A stretch of 64,000 nt of DNA from DASZIT01 sp963709665 (GTDB taxonomy: Bacteria > Actinomycetota > Acidimicrobiia > Acidimicrobiales > RAAP-2), in NCBI GenBank assembly GCA_963709665.1, contig CAVPWU010000002.1, positions 1,240,001 to 1,304,000 on the forward strand. The letters are read 5' to 3'. A model generated the notes under the pieces. That model did no database searches, was not told where the DNA came from, and saw only the letters and a list, made by a program, of their open reading frames with translations. The stretch's first letter is position 1. The number at the start of each line of letters is the position of its first letter. The position numbers and the translations under genes are program-made. Below are positions 42,075-50,718 of the stretch, piece by piece.

Positions 42075-42968
42075 TCATCCGCCACCCACCAGGACCACGG
42101 CCGGTCGGATGCGGTCGGTGTCGGTGGCCTCGTAGACGGCCAGCAGATGGTGCTCGGCGTCCACCAGCCCCCAGGGGCCGTCCCCGGACACCCCGAGGGG
42201 GACCCGGTCGAGTGCCAGCCCCCGGCTCACCAGCTTGACCACCTCGGTGGAGACGACCACCTGATCGAGGTCGCGCATGGCCTGGGCGGGGGTGAGCACC
42301 ACCGCCGGGGTCAGCTCGTCCACCGGTCGGGCGTCGTCGACGGTGAAGGAGCCGATCCGGGTCCGCCGCAGGTTCCGGAGATGGGCACCCCCGCCCAGGG
42401 CCGCCCCCAGGTCGGCGGCCAGGACCCGCACGTAGGTCCCCGACGAGCACTCCACCTCGACGGGGTAGACGCCGGGGGACGACGCCGGATGGACGTCGTA
42501 GCGGTGGACGGTCACCGGGCGGGCCTTGCGCTCCACCTCGATGCCCTCCCGGGCCAGGGCGTGGAGCCGCCGGCCGTCCACCTTCACCGCCGAGACCATG
42601 GGGGGGACCTGCTCGATGTCCCCGGTCAGATCGGCCGCCGCCTCGCGCACCTCGGTGAGGGTCACCGCTCCCATCTCCCAGGTGCCGGTGACCTCCCCGG
42701 CGGCGTCCAGCGTGGAGGTGGCCGTGCCCAGCACCACCTCCGCCTCGTAGGTCTTGGGGAGGGCGGTCAGGAACCGGAGCAGCCGGGTGGCGCGGCCCAG
42801 TCCCACCAGCAGCACGCCGGTGGCGTCCGGGTCGAGGGTCCCGGCATGGCCCACCCGTCGTTGGCCGAAGATCCGGCGGCAGCGGGCCACCACGTCGTGG
42901 GACGTCCAGCCGGCCTCCTTGTCCACCACCACCAGGCCGGCGGTGTCCCCGCCCGTCGGGGGGGTCAC
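42075..42968 (-). CDS. truB: tRNA pseudouridine-55 synthase
   Basis: 297 aa from GTG 42968, overlapping rbfA by 4 bases. Conserved TruB motifs: GLVVVDKEAGWTSHDVVARC, RRVGHAGTLDPDATGVLLVG (catalytic Asp in GTLDPDATG), KTYEAEVVLGTATSTLDA, VPPMVSAVKVDGRRLHALAR, RKARPVTVHRYDV and ECSSGTYVRVLAADLGAAL. It makes pseudouridine 55 in the T-loop of tRNAs. A small C-terminal beta domain follows. It is translationally coupled to rbfA. Confidence 0.95.
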   Translation of the reverse strand: MTPPTGGDTAGLVVVDKEAGWTSHDVVARCRRIFGQRRVGHAGTLDPDATGVLLVGLGRATRLLRFLTALPKTYEAEVVLGTATSTLDAAGEVTGTWEMGAVTLTEVREAAADLTGDIEQVPPMVSAVKVDGRRLHALAREGIEVERKARPVTVHRYDVHPASSPGVYPVEVECSSGTYVRVLAADLGAALGGGAHLRNLRRTRIGSFTVDDARPVDELTPAVVLTPAQAMRDLDQVVVSTEVVKLVSRGLALDRVPLGVSGDGPWGLVDAEHHLLAVYEATDTDRIRPAVVLVGGG

Positions 42969-43387
42969 CGGTCCGCCGGACCGTCGATGGGAGCCGGGTC
43001 GTCCCCGGTGGGGCGGGCGGCATCGGCCTCCCGGATCCGTCGGAGGGCCTCCTCCACCTTGGAGCCGGCCACCACCGCCGGGTCGACCTCGAAGGTCAGT
43101 TGGGGGGTGCGCTTCATGGTCAGCTGCCTCCCCATGGCCTTCTGCAGCTGGGGGCGACGCTCGGCCAGGGCCTCGGCGGCGTCGTCGGAGAGCGAGCTCA
43201 GGAACACCGTGGCCTGCCGGAGGTCGGGGGCGGTGTCCACCGAGGTCACGGTGACCAGCCGCAGCCGCTCGTCGGCGTCGGCCAGGCGTTCGAGCTCCTC
43301 GGCCAGCACCTGACGGAGGACCTGGTTGACCCGGAGCGACCGCGAGTACGGGGCCGAGCCCCGGTTGTCATGACGGCGTCCTGACAC
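42965..43387 (-). CDS. rbfA: 30S ribosome-binding factor A
   Basis: 140 aa from GTG 43387 with GGAGGAG upstream. RbfA pattern: YSRSLRVNQVLRQVLAEELE, TVTSVDTAPDLRQATVFLSS and MKRTPQLTFEVDPAVVAGSK. It is a KH-like factor needed for late 16S rRNA 5' end maturation and cold adaptation. It lies between infB and truB in the conserved order, with a Pro/Asp-rich C-terminal tail. The gap to infB is 63 bases. Confidence 0.93.
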   Translation of the reverse strand: MSGRRHDNRGSAPYSRSLRVNQVLRQVLAEELERLADADERLRLVTVTSVDTAPDLRQATVFLSSLSDDAAEALAERRPQLQKAMGRQLTMKRTPQLTFEVDPAVVAGSKVEEALRRIREADAARPTGDDPAPIDGPADR

Positions 43388-43450
43388 TGCTCCTCCGCTC
43401 CGTCCGCGAGCCGGGCCGCCCCGGCACCCGCCGGGTGCCGGACACGACGC

Positions 43451-46426
43451 TCAGGTGCGGGGGATCTCCCGCTCGTCGAACGTCTCGATGATGTCGCCCT
43501 CTTTGAGGTCCTGGTAGTCGGAGAGCCCGATGCCGCACTCGAAGCCGGACTGGACCTCCCGGGCATCGTCCTTGAACCGCCGGAGCGAGGTGATGGTGCC
43601 CTTCCAGATGATGACGCCCTCCCGGAGGAACCGGACCTTGGACCCTCGGGTGATGACGCCCTCCCGGACGTAGCAGCCGGCGATGGCACCGATCCGGGGG
43701 ACCCGGAAGATCTGGCGGACCTCGGCCTCGCCGGTGACCACCTCTTCGTAGACCGGGGAGAGCAGGCCCAGCATGGCGGCCTCGAGGTCCTCGAGCAGCT
43801 TGTAGATGATCTCGTAGGTCCGGATCTCCACCCGCGACTTCACGGCCATCTCCCGCGACCGGCGGTCCGGCCGGACGTTGAACCCGATGATGGTGGCGTT
43901 GGACGCCTGGGCCAGCTGCACGTCGTACTCGGTGATCCCGCCCACGCCCCGGTGGACGAAGCTCAGCTTGACGTCGTCCCGCTCGAGCTTGCGGAGGCTC
44001 TCGGTGACCGCCTCGAGGGAGCCGCGCACGTCCGCCTTCAGGATGAGGTTCAGCGTGGCGGTCTCGCCCCGTTGGATCTGCTCGAACAGGTCCTCGAGCT
44101 TGGCCCCGCCGAGCGCCGAGGCGGCGGCCGGACCGTGCCCGGCCACCCGGTAGCGGTGGGCACGGGCCTCGCCGATGGTGCGGGCCTGGGCCTGCTCGGG
44201 TGCCACCCGGACCTCGTCGCCCGGCTCGGGCGGCTCGGAGAAGCCGAGCACCTGCACCGGGGTCGACGGCGGGGCCTCCTTGATCTGGTCGCCGTGGTCG
44301 TCGACCAGGGCCTTGACCTTGCCCCAAGCGGCACCGGCCACGATCGGGTCGCCGACCCGGAGGGTGCCGCGCTCGACGATGACCGAGGCCACCGGGCCAC
44401 GCCCCACCTCGAGCTCGGCCTCGAGCACCACGCCCCGGGCCCGGCCCTCGGGGCTGGCCACCAGCTCCTCCACTTCGGCCACCAGGACGATCTGCTCGAG
44501 CAGATCGTCGATGCCCAGGTTCTGGAGGGCGGAGATCTCCACGGTGATGGTGTCGCCGCCCCAGGCCTCGGGCACCAGCCCGTGCTCGGAGAGCTGTTGC
44601 AGCACCCGGTTGGGGTCGGCCTCCGCCCGGTCGATCTTGTTGACGGCCACGATGATCGGGACGTCGGCGGCCTTGGCGTGGTCGATGGCCTCGATGGTCT
44701 GGGGCATCACCCCGTCGTCGGCCGCCACCACCAGCACCACGATGTCGGTGACCTCCGCCCCGCGGGCCCGCATGGCGGTGAACGCCTCGTGGCCCGGGGT
44801 GTCGATGAAGGTGATCGGGTGGTCCTGCCAGACGACCTGGTAGGCACCGATGTGCTGGGTGATGCCACCGGCCTCGCCGGCCACCACGTTGGCCGACCGG
44901 ATCCGGTCGAGCAGCAGGGTCTTGCCGTGGTCGACGTGGCCCATGACGGTGACCACCGGGGGGCGGGGCCGCAGATCGGCCTCGTCCTCCTCCTCGTCAT
45001 CGTCGTCGAAGAACTTGGCCAGCAGCTCGGCCTCGCGCTCCTCGCCGGGGTCGACCAGGCGCACCTCGGCGCCGAGCTCGGCGGCGAACAGGTCGATCAT
45101 GTCGTCGGTCAGCGACTGGGTGGCGGTGACCATCTCCCCCTGCATCATCAGGAAGCGGATGACGTCCCCGGCCGAGCGGTTGAGCTTGGGGCCCAGGTCG
45201 CGGGCGGTGGCGCCGCGCTCGATGATCACCTCGGTGTCGGGCACCGGGGCGGTCGACGGCGTGTAGGCGGTCAGCTGGGTCGGCTCGAGCTCCTCGAGGT
45301 TGCGACGGCGACGGCGCGGGCGGCGCTGGTTGGGCCGGCCACGGCCCATGCCGGGACCGCCCCGACCGCCGGGACCACCCGGTCCACCGCCGGGGCCGCC
45401 ACCCGGTCCACCGCCCGGACGGCCGCCGTAGCCACCGCCACCGGGGCTCCCGCCGGGTCGGCCGCCGAAGCCACCGCCCGTCGAGGGGCCGCCCGGACGA
45501 CCGGACGGACCGCCGGGACGGCTGGTGCCGCCGGGACCGCTGGGGCGACCGCTGAAGCCGGGGCGCGGGGCGCCGGCCGGGGGACGCCGGCCGCCGGCCC
45601 CGGGGGGCGGGGGGATGGGCTTGCCGGTGACCGAGCGCGGCGGTCCACCGGGGGGCGGGGGGATGGGCTTGCCGCTCGAACTGGTGGGCGGACGGCTGGG
45701 GGCCGACGGCGGAGCCGGCGGGGCGACCGAGGCGGCGGGCGCGGCCGGCGCGGCCGGGGGCGACGCCGATGCCGTCGGTGCCGGGGCCGGGGCGGCGGCC
45801 GGGGCCACCGGGGCGGGAGCGGCGGCGGCCGATGCGGCCGGAGCCACCGGGGCCGGGGCGGCGGGGGCCGGGGCGGCGGGGGCCACCGGCGCCGGTGTCG
45901 GGGTGGGGGTCGGTGCGGCGGCGGGTGCGGCCGGGGCCGGGGCGGCGGCCGGGGCGGCGGGTGTCGGGAGCGGGGCGGCGGCGGGAGCGGCCGCCGGGGC
46001 CACCGGGGTCGGACGGGCCGGCACCACGGGGGCGGTTGCCGGAGGGGCCACCGGGGCCGGCGACGCCGGCACCTCGGACGCCGGACGGCTGGTGACCAGG
46101 CGGGCACCGGTGCGCTTGATCGGGGTCGGGGCCGGGGTGTCGCCGTCGCCGCCGGCGGGCCCGGCGGTGTCGGCCTCCACGGTGACGGCGGCGGCCTTCC
46201 TCTTGGCGGGGGCCTTCTTGGCCGGGGCCTCCGGCTCCTCGGGCTGGACCTCCCGACGGAGTCCCTCCCGATCGGCCTTTCGACGGGCGCGGTCGGCCTG
46301 GGCGTCCTCGATGGACGAGGAATGGCTCTTGACGCCCATCCCGAGGGACAGGCAGAGATCGAGCGCCTCTTTGTTGGTTAGGCCGAGCTCGTGGGCGAGC
46401 TCATAGACCCGGATCTTCTTCGGCAA
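43451..46426 (-). CDS. infB: Translation initiation factor IF-2
   Basis: 991 aa, starting at a TTG (46426) to give PKKIRVYELAHELGLTNKEA, the IF2_N domain. Residues about 65-370 are low complexity: Ala/Pro repeats, then Gly/Arg-rich GGRPGGSPGGGGYGG-type repeats and RRPRRRRRN. The GTPase follows: VVTVMGHVDHGKTLLLDRIR (G1), GGITQHIGAYQV, FIDTPGHEAFTAMRARG (G3) and IIVAVNKIDRAEADP (G4). C-terminal domains contain VHRGVGGITEYDVQLAQASN and GYVREG-like CYVREGVITRGSKVRFLR. It positions initiator tRNA on the ribosome. The TTG start may limit expression. Confidence 0.96.
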   Translation of the reverse strand: MPKKIRVYELAHELGLTNKEALDLCLSLGMGVKSHSSSIEDAQADRARRKADREGLRREVQPEEPEAPAKKAPAKRKAAAVTVEADTAGPAGGDGDTPAPTPIKRTGARLVTSRPASEVPASPAPVAPPATAPVVPARPTPVAPAAAPAAAPLPTPAAPAAAPAPAAPAAAPTPTPTPAPVAPAAPAPAAPAPVAPAASAAAAPAPVAPAAAPAPAPTASASPPAAPAAPAASVAPPAPPSAPSRPPTSSSGKPIPPPPGGPPRSVTGKPIPPPPGAGGRRPPAGAPRPGFSGRPSGPGGTSRPGGPSGRPGGPSTGGGFGGRPGGSPGGGGYGGRPGGGPGGGPGGGPGGPGGRGGPGMGRGRPNQRRPRRRRRNLEELEPTQLTAYTPSTAPVPDTEVIIERGATARDLGPKLNRSAGDVIRFLMMQGEMVTATQSLTDDMIDLFAAELGAEVRLVDPGEEREAELLAKFFDDDDEEEDEADLRPRPPVVTVMGHVDHGKTLLLDRIRSANVVAGEAGGITQHIGAYQVVWQDHPITFIDTPGHEAFTAMRARGAEVTDIVVLVVAADDGVMPQTIEAIDHAKAADVPIIVAVNKIDRAEADPNRVLQQLSEHGLVPEAWGGDTITVEISALQNLGIDDLLEQIVLVAEVEELVASPEGRARGVVLEAELEVGRGPVASVIVERGTLRVGDPIVAGAAWGKVKALVDDHGDQIKEAPPSTPVQVLGFSEPPEPGDEVRVAPEQAQARTIGEARAHRYRVAGHGPAAASALGGAKLEDLFEQIQRGETATLNLILKADVRGSLEAVTESLRKLERDDVKLSFVHRGVGGITEYDVQLAQASNATIIGFNVRPDRRSREMAVKSRVEIRTYEIIYKLLEDLEAAMLGLLSPVYEEVVTGEAEVRQIFRVPRIGAIAGCYVREGVITRGSKVRFLREGVIIWKGTITSLRRFKDDAREVQSGFECGIGLSDYQDLKEGDIIETFDEREIPRT

Positions 46427-46492
46427 CGGCTATTACTGCCCTTCATCCACGTCGTGTGCACTGGGAGCACTCCGACCCTCTATCCTCGCACA

Positions 46493-46765
46493 TCACAGCG
46501 CCCGGCCTTCCGAGCCCGACTCCACACCCGGCTGTATCGCCGACCGGACCGCCTCCACCTGGGAGTCGTCGACCGGTCCGTGGAGCGCCCGCTCGAACGC
46601 CTTCCGGCGAATCGCCAGCTCCAGACAGCTTGCATCGTCCCGACAGAGCCAGGCGCCCCGTCCGGGGAGCCCCGTCCCGACCGACAGGGTGCCGTCGGGT
46701 CGACGCACCACCCGGACCATGCCCGTCGCCGCTCCGGTCCGCCGGCAGCCGATGCAGGTCCGGAT
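46493..46765 (-). CDS. ylxR: YlxR-family (DUF448) protein, start codon unresolved
   Basis: The reading frame just downstream of nusA codes the YlxR fold: RTCIGCRRTGAATGMVRVVR, LPGRGAWLCRDDASCLELAI and RRKAFERALHG, ending at 46493. The conserved RTCIGC segment lies upstream of the only ATG (46720), so the true start must be further up. However, no ATG, GTG or TTG occurs in frame between it and the nusA stop (46771-46773), nor for a stretch inside nusA. The coordinates start at an ATC codon just before RTC. A single-base error or a rare start could explain this. YlxR is an RNA-binding regulator always found between nusA and infB. Confidence 0.7.
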   Translation of the reverse strand: MRTCIGCRRTGAATGMVRVVRRPDGTLSVGTGLPGRGAWLCRDDASCLELAIRRKAFERALHGPVDDSQVEAVRSAIQPGVESGSEGRAL

Positions 46766-46770
46766 GGGGA

Positions 46771-48180
46771 CTATGCCGTGCCCTCTCCGGCGGCGACCCC
46801 GTCCGGTTGGGGGGCTCCGTCGGCTTCCGTCGATGGTACCGGCTCGTCCTCGGACACCGGATCGGAGATCGCCTCCGGCTCCACCGCAGGGGTCGCCTGA
46901 GGCTCGGTCGCCGTGGTCGCCTCCGGCTCGGTCGCCGTGGTCGCCTCCGGCTCGGCAGCCCTGGTCGCCTCCGGCTCGGCCGCAGCCTCCGGTGTTGCAC
47001 CGGGCTCGGACTCGGGCCCGGCGGGCGGCTCGGCGGCACCGTCGGGGGCCGACTCCGGCCCTCCGTCAGCCTCGGCACCCTGGGACCACTGGGTGGCGGA
47101 GACGGCGTCGCCCCCCTCGGCCGGCTGCCACACCAGCTCACCCGACTCGTTCTCCACCCACTCGCCCTCGGCCCACTCCTCGCCGGCGTAGCCGGACTCC
47201 TCCTCGGCCAGCTGGGTCTCGCTCTTGATGTCGATCCGCCAGCCGGTGAGGCGGGCGGCCAGGCGGGCGTTCTGGCCCTCCTTGCCGATGGCCAGGGACA
47301 GCTGGTAGTCGCTGACGATGACGGTGGCGGTGCCGGTGTCGTCGTTCAGCCGGACCTCCCGGACCCGGGCCGGGGCCAGGGCCGACTGGATGAGCTCCAC
47401 CGGATCGTCGGAGAACGGCACCACGTCGACCCGCTCGCCGCGGAGCTCGTTGGTCACCATCCGGACCCGCGAGCCCCGTGCCCCCACGCAGGCACCCACC
47501 GGGTCGACGTTGGGATCGTTCGACCAGACGGCGATCTTGGTGCGGTGGCCCGGCTCCCGGGCGGCCGCCTTGATCTCGACGGCCCCGGAGGAGATCTCCG
47601 GCACCTCGAGCTCGAAGAGCCGCTTGATCAGGCCCGGGTGGCTCCGGCTGACCACGATCTGGGGCCCCTTGGTGGTCTTGCGGACCTCCACGATGTAGGC
47701 CTTCAGCCGCGCCCCGTGCTCGTAACGCTCGTAGGAGACCTGCTCGGCCTGGGGCAGCAGCGCCTCCACCTTGCCCAGGTCGAGCAGGGTGTAGCGGTTG
47801 TCGGTCTGCTGGACGATCCCGGTGACGATGTCACCCTCCCGGCCGGCGTACTCCTCGTACTTGAGGTCGCGCTCGACCTCACGGATGCGCTGGAGGATCA
47901 CCTGCTTGGCGGTCTGGGCGGCGATCCGGCCGAAGTCGTCGGGGGTGTCGTCCCACTCCCGGGTGACGTTGCCGTCCTCGTCGAGCTCCTGGCCGTAGAC
48001 CCGGATCTCGCCCGACTCGGGGTCGATGGTCACCACCGCCTCCTCGGCGGCGTCGGGACGACGCTTGTAGGCGGCCACCAGGGCGTTGGCCAGGGCGTCG
48101 AGCAGGGTCTCGACCGAGATGCCCTTGTCCCTGGCGATCTGACCGAGGGCATCGAGAAACTCGAAGTTCGGCTTGCTCAT
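46771..48180 (-). CDS. nusA: Transcription termination/antitermination protein NusA
   Basis: 469 aa (ATG 48180 overlaps rimP stop). N-terminal domain FLDALGQIARDKGISVETLL and LVAAYKRRPDAAEEAVVTID; S1 domain around GREGDIVTGIVQQTDNRYTL; KH1/KH2 with VDPVGACVGARGSRVRMVTN, ELRGERVDVVPFSDDP and YQLSLAIGKEGQNARLAARL. About 130 C-terminal residues are acidic, Pro/Ala/Thr/Glu repeats (EPEATTAT) absent from E. coli NusA. It binds RNA polymerase and modulates pausing and rRNA antitermination. Part of the rimP-nusA-ylxR-infB operon. Confidence 0.96.
   Translation of the reverse strand: MSKPNFEFLDALGQIARDKGISVETLLDALANALVAAYKRRPDAAEEAVVTIDPESGEIRVYGQELDEDGNVTREWDDTPDDFGRIAAQTAKQVILQRIREVERDLKYEEYAGREGDIVTGIVQQTDNRYTLLDLGKVEALLPQAEQVSYERYEHGARLKAYIVEVRKTTKGPQIVVSRSHPGLIKRLFELEVPEISSGAVEIKAAAREPGHRTKIAVWSNDPNVDPVGACVGARGSRVRMVTNELRGERVDVVPFSDDPVELIQSALAPARVREVRLNDDTGTATVIVSDYQLSLAIGKEGQNARLAARLTGWRIDIKSETQLAEEESGYAGEEWAEGEWVENESGELVWQPAEGGDAVSATQWSQGAEADGGPESAPDGAAEPPAGPESEPGATPEAAAEPEATRAAEPEATTATEPEATTATEPQATPAVEPEAISDPVSEDEPVPSTEADGAPQPDGVAAGEGTA
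46891..46986. repeat. Four 24-bp tandem repeats in nusA 3' end
   Basis: Four units (46891-46914, 46915-46938, 46939-46962, 46963-46986), the middle two nearly identical, code the repeated PEATTATE-type octapeptide of the NusA C-terminal extension. Confidence 0.85.
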
Positions 48181-48731
48181 GGCGTAGTGACCTGCTTCCT
48201 CGTCTGCGTCTTCGTCGTCTGCGTCTTCGTGGTCTGCGTCTTCGTGGTCGACCTCTTGGGCCCGGTCGCGCCCGGCTTGGGGGCGCCTCCCCAGGCGAAC
48301 ACCGTCCGGGCCCGGTCGAGGTCGGAGTAGGCCAGGCGGACCCGGCCCTCGGGGTGGCCCTCCACCTCGAGCTCGAGGCCCCGGTCGTCGGCGGCCACCA
48401 GCCGGCCGGTCAGCCGGCGGTCGCCGGGCACCTGCGGGCGGGTCTTCACCGAGATGGTCTCCCCCACCGCCCGGGTGAAGTGGGCGGGACGACGGAGGGT
48501 GCGCTCCACCCCCGGGCTCGACACCTCCAGGGTGTAGGAGCCGGGGATCGGGTCACGCTCGTCGAGGAGCTCGGAGACCACCCGGTTGACGGTGGTGAGG
48601 GCCTCGAGATCCACGCCACCGGGGCGGTCGATCGTCACCAGCACCACCCCCGACCGGTACTCGACATCGACCAGCTCGGCGCCGGTGGCGGCCACCACCG
48701 GTTCCACCAGGGGGAACAGCTCGACTGCCAT
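48177..48731 (-). CDS. rimP: Ribosome maturation factor RimP
   Basis: 184 aa (ATG 48731, GGGGAG upstream). The RimP pattern includes ELVDVEYRSGVVLVTIDRPG, LEALTTVNRVVSELLDE, GSYTLEVSSPGVERTLRRPA and FTRAVGETISVKTR. It assists 30S subunit maturation. The C-terminus carries a basic TTKTQ tandem repeat (three copies) that is not part of the usual protein. It heads the nusA/infB operon and its stop overlaps the nusA ATG. Confidence 0.93.
   Translation of the reverse strand: MAVELFPLVEPVVAATGAELVDVEYRSGVVLVTIDRPGGVDLEALTTVNRVVSELLDERDPIPGSYTLEVSSPGVERTLRRPAHFTRAVGETISVKTRPQVPGDRRLTGRLVAADDRGLELEVEGHPEGRVRLAYSDLDRARTVFAWGGAPKPGATGPKRSTTKTQTTKTQTTKTQTRKQVTTP
48204..48248. repeat. Three 15-bp tandem repeats in rimP 3' end
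   Basis: Units 48204-48218, 48219-48233 and 48234-48248 differ at one base and code TTKTQ repeats on the minus strand, making a basic tail on RimP. Confidence 0.88.
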
Positions 48732-48820
48732 GTGTGCTCCCCTTTCCTGGTCGTCGTTCCGGTCACCGTCGGATGGTGTCCACCACCCTTCCTCCCGCAG
48801 CCCGGCAGGGGATTCCCGAC

Positions 48821-48851
48821 CAAAACAAAAGCGTGGGCTCTCCGCCCACGC
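48821..48851 (-). terminator. Rho-independent terminator after proS
   Basis: A perfect 8-bp stem (GCGTGGGC 48831-48838 with GCCCACGC 48844-48851, 5-base loop) is followed on the minus strand by TTTTGTTTTG (48830-48821). It should end the transcript from proS about 110 bases after its stop. The rimP-nusA-infB promoter must lie between it and 48731. Confidence 0.85.
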
Positions 48852-48960
48852 TGTGTCAGCGTCACTGAACCCCTACTGAACGGCAGGTGAACAAGTATAG
48901 CAGTGCGGCCTCAGCGTTGTCTCGGGCTGTCCACAGCCCCGGAGGGGCCGCTGGACCGGC

Positions 48961-50667
48961 TCAAGGGCTGGTGAGAGCCCCCGTGACCTCCCCGACGGGC
49001 ACCTCGCGCTCGTCCCCGGAGGCCCGGTCGCGCCACTCCACGACGCCCCGCGCCAGCGACTTGGCCCCCACCACCACCTGGACGGGGAGGCCCAGCAGTT
49101 CGGCGTCCTTGAACTTGACCCCCGGCGACACGTCCCGGTCGTCGTAGAGCACCTCCACCCCCCCGGCCGCCAGCTCCCCGTAGAGCCCGTCGGCCGCCTC
49201 GGCCACCTCGGGGGAGCGTCCCGCCCCCAGGGCCAGGAGGTGAACCCGGTAGGGGGCCACCGTGGCCGGCCAGGCCAGCCCCTTGTCGTCGTGGTGCTCC
49301 TCGGCGATCACCGCCAGCAGACGGCTGACCCCCATGCCGTAGCAGCCCATGGAGTAGGGGGCCTCGACCCCGTCCTCGGCCACCGCGGTGGCTCCGGCCA
49401 TCACGTCGGAGTACTTGGTGCCCAGCTGGAACGTGTGGGCCGCCTCCACCGAGCGGACCAGGCCCACCGGACCCCCGCAGCGGGGGCACAGGTCGCCGTC
49501 CACCACCTCGACGAACGATCCCCACTCGTCGACGGTGAAGTCGCGGCCCCGCACCACCCCGACCAGGTGGTGGTCGGTCCGGTTGGCACCGGTGATCCAC
49601 CGGCCGTTCCGACCCACCCCGAGGTCGGCCACCACCCGGAGCCCCAGGTCCTGGGCACCCGACGGCCCCACGTACCCCTTGGGCAGGTCCGGATGGGCCT
49701 CGAACTCGGCGTCGTCGAACAGCCGCCACCCGGCGGGGAGGCGGGCCTCGCGGTCGCCGGCCAGCAGCAGCAGCGTGGGGCGACCGTCGGCGTCCACCAC
49801 CGCCAGCGACTTCAGGAGCTCGCCGGCGGTCACCGTCGGGTCGTCGAAGTGGGCCACCACGTCGGCGATGCCCGGCCGGCCGGGGGTGTGGACGGTCTCC
49901 GGGGCCGGGTGGTCGGCCCCGGGGTCGCCCGCCACCGCCTCCACCCGGCGCTCGGCCGCCTCCACGTTGGCGGCGTACCCGCAGGACGGGCAGCTGACGA
50001 AGTGGTCCTCGCCGGCCACCGACGGGACCATGAACTCGTGGTTGACGTCCCCGCCGATGGCGCCCGACTGGGCCTCCACCGGGGTGGCCCGGAGCCCCAG
50101 CCGGTCGAAGATCCTCAGGTAGGCGTCGTAGACCACCGCGTAGGACCGCTGCATGGCCTCCTTGTCGATGTCGAAGGAGTAGGCGTCGGCCATGATCAGC
50201 TCGCGGGTCCGCATCAGGCCGAACCGGGGGCGGGCCTCGTCCCGGAACTTGACCTGGATCTGGTACACCGTGACCGGCAGCTGCCGGTAGGAGTCGACCT
50301 CGGCGCCCACGGTGACGGTCACCACCTCCTCATGGGTGGGCCCCAGCACGAAGGTCCCGCCCCGGCCGTCCACCACCAGGGCGGGCAGGGAGTCACTGCC
50401 GAACAGCTTGGCCCGGCCGCTCTCCTCCCACAGCTCGATGGGATGGAGGGCGGGCAGCAGCAGCTCCTGGCAGCCGGCGGCGTCGAGCTCCTCCCGGATG
50501 ATCCCCTCCACCTTGTGGAGCACCCGCAGGCCCAGCGGCAGGAAGGTGTAGACGCCCGAGGCCAGGCGGCGGATGTAGCCGGCCCGGACCAGCAGCTGGT
50601 GGCTGGCCACCTCGGCATCGGCGGGCGCCTCGCGGAGGGTACGGACCAGCAACCGGGACATGCGCAT
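48961..50667 (-). CDS. proS: Prolyl-tRNA synthetase (bacterial type)
   Basis: 568 aa (ATG 50667; ATG 50661 is possible). Class II motifs: LVRAGYIRRLASGVYTFLPL, GCQELLLPALHPIELWEESG (motif 1), VLGPTHEEVVTVTV, YQIQVKFRDEARPRFGLMRT (motif 2) and MGCYGMGVSRLLAVIAEEHH (motif 3). The editing (INS) domain lies between about residues 230 and 400, identifying the bacterial type. A C-terminal anticodon-binding domain has PYRVHLLALGAG and VLYDDRDVSPGVKFKDAELL. It charges tRNA-Pro. A terminator follows. Confidence 0.96.
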   Translation of the reverse strand: MRMSRLLVRTLREAPADAEVASHQLLVRAGYIRRLASGVYTFLPLGLRVLHKVEGIIREELDAAGCQELLLPALHPIELWEESGRAKLFGSDSLPALVVDGRGGTFVLGPTHEEVVTVTVGAEVDSYRQLPVTVYQIQVKFRDEARPRFGLMRTRELIMADAYSFDIDKEAMQRSYAVVYDAYLRIFDRLGLRATPVEAQSGAIGGDVNHEFMVPSVAGEDHFVSCPSCGYAANVEAAERRVEAVAGDPGADHPAPETVHTPGRPGIADVVAHFDDPTVTAGELLKSLAVVDADGRPTLLLLAGDREARLPAGWRLFDDAEFEAHPDLPKGYVGPSGAQDLGLRVVADLGVGRNGRWITGANRTDHHLVGVVRGRDFTVDEWGSFVEVVDGDLCPRCGGPVGLVRSVEAAHTFQLGTKYSDVMAGATAVAEDGVEAPYSMGCYGMGVSRLLAVIAEEHHDDKGLAWPATVAPYRVHLLALGAGRSPEVAEAADGLYGELAAGGVEVLYDDRDVSPGVKFKDAELLGLPVQVVVGAKSLARGVVEWRDRASGDEREVPVGEVTGALTSP

Positions 50668-50718
50668 GGTCGGCGATCCTAACGGGCGGTGGAGGCTCCC
50701 CCCGGCGGACGGGGCGGC

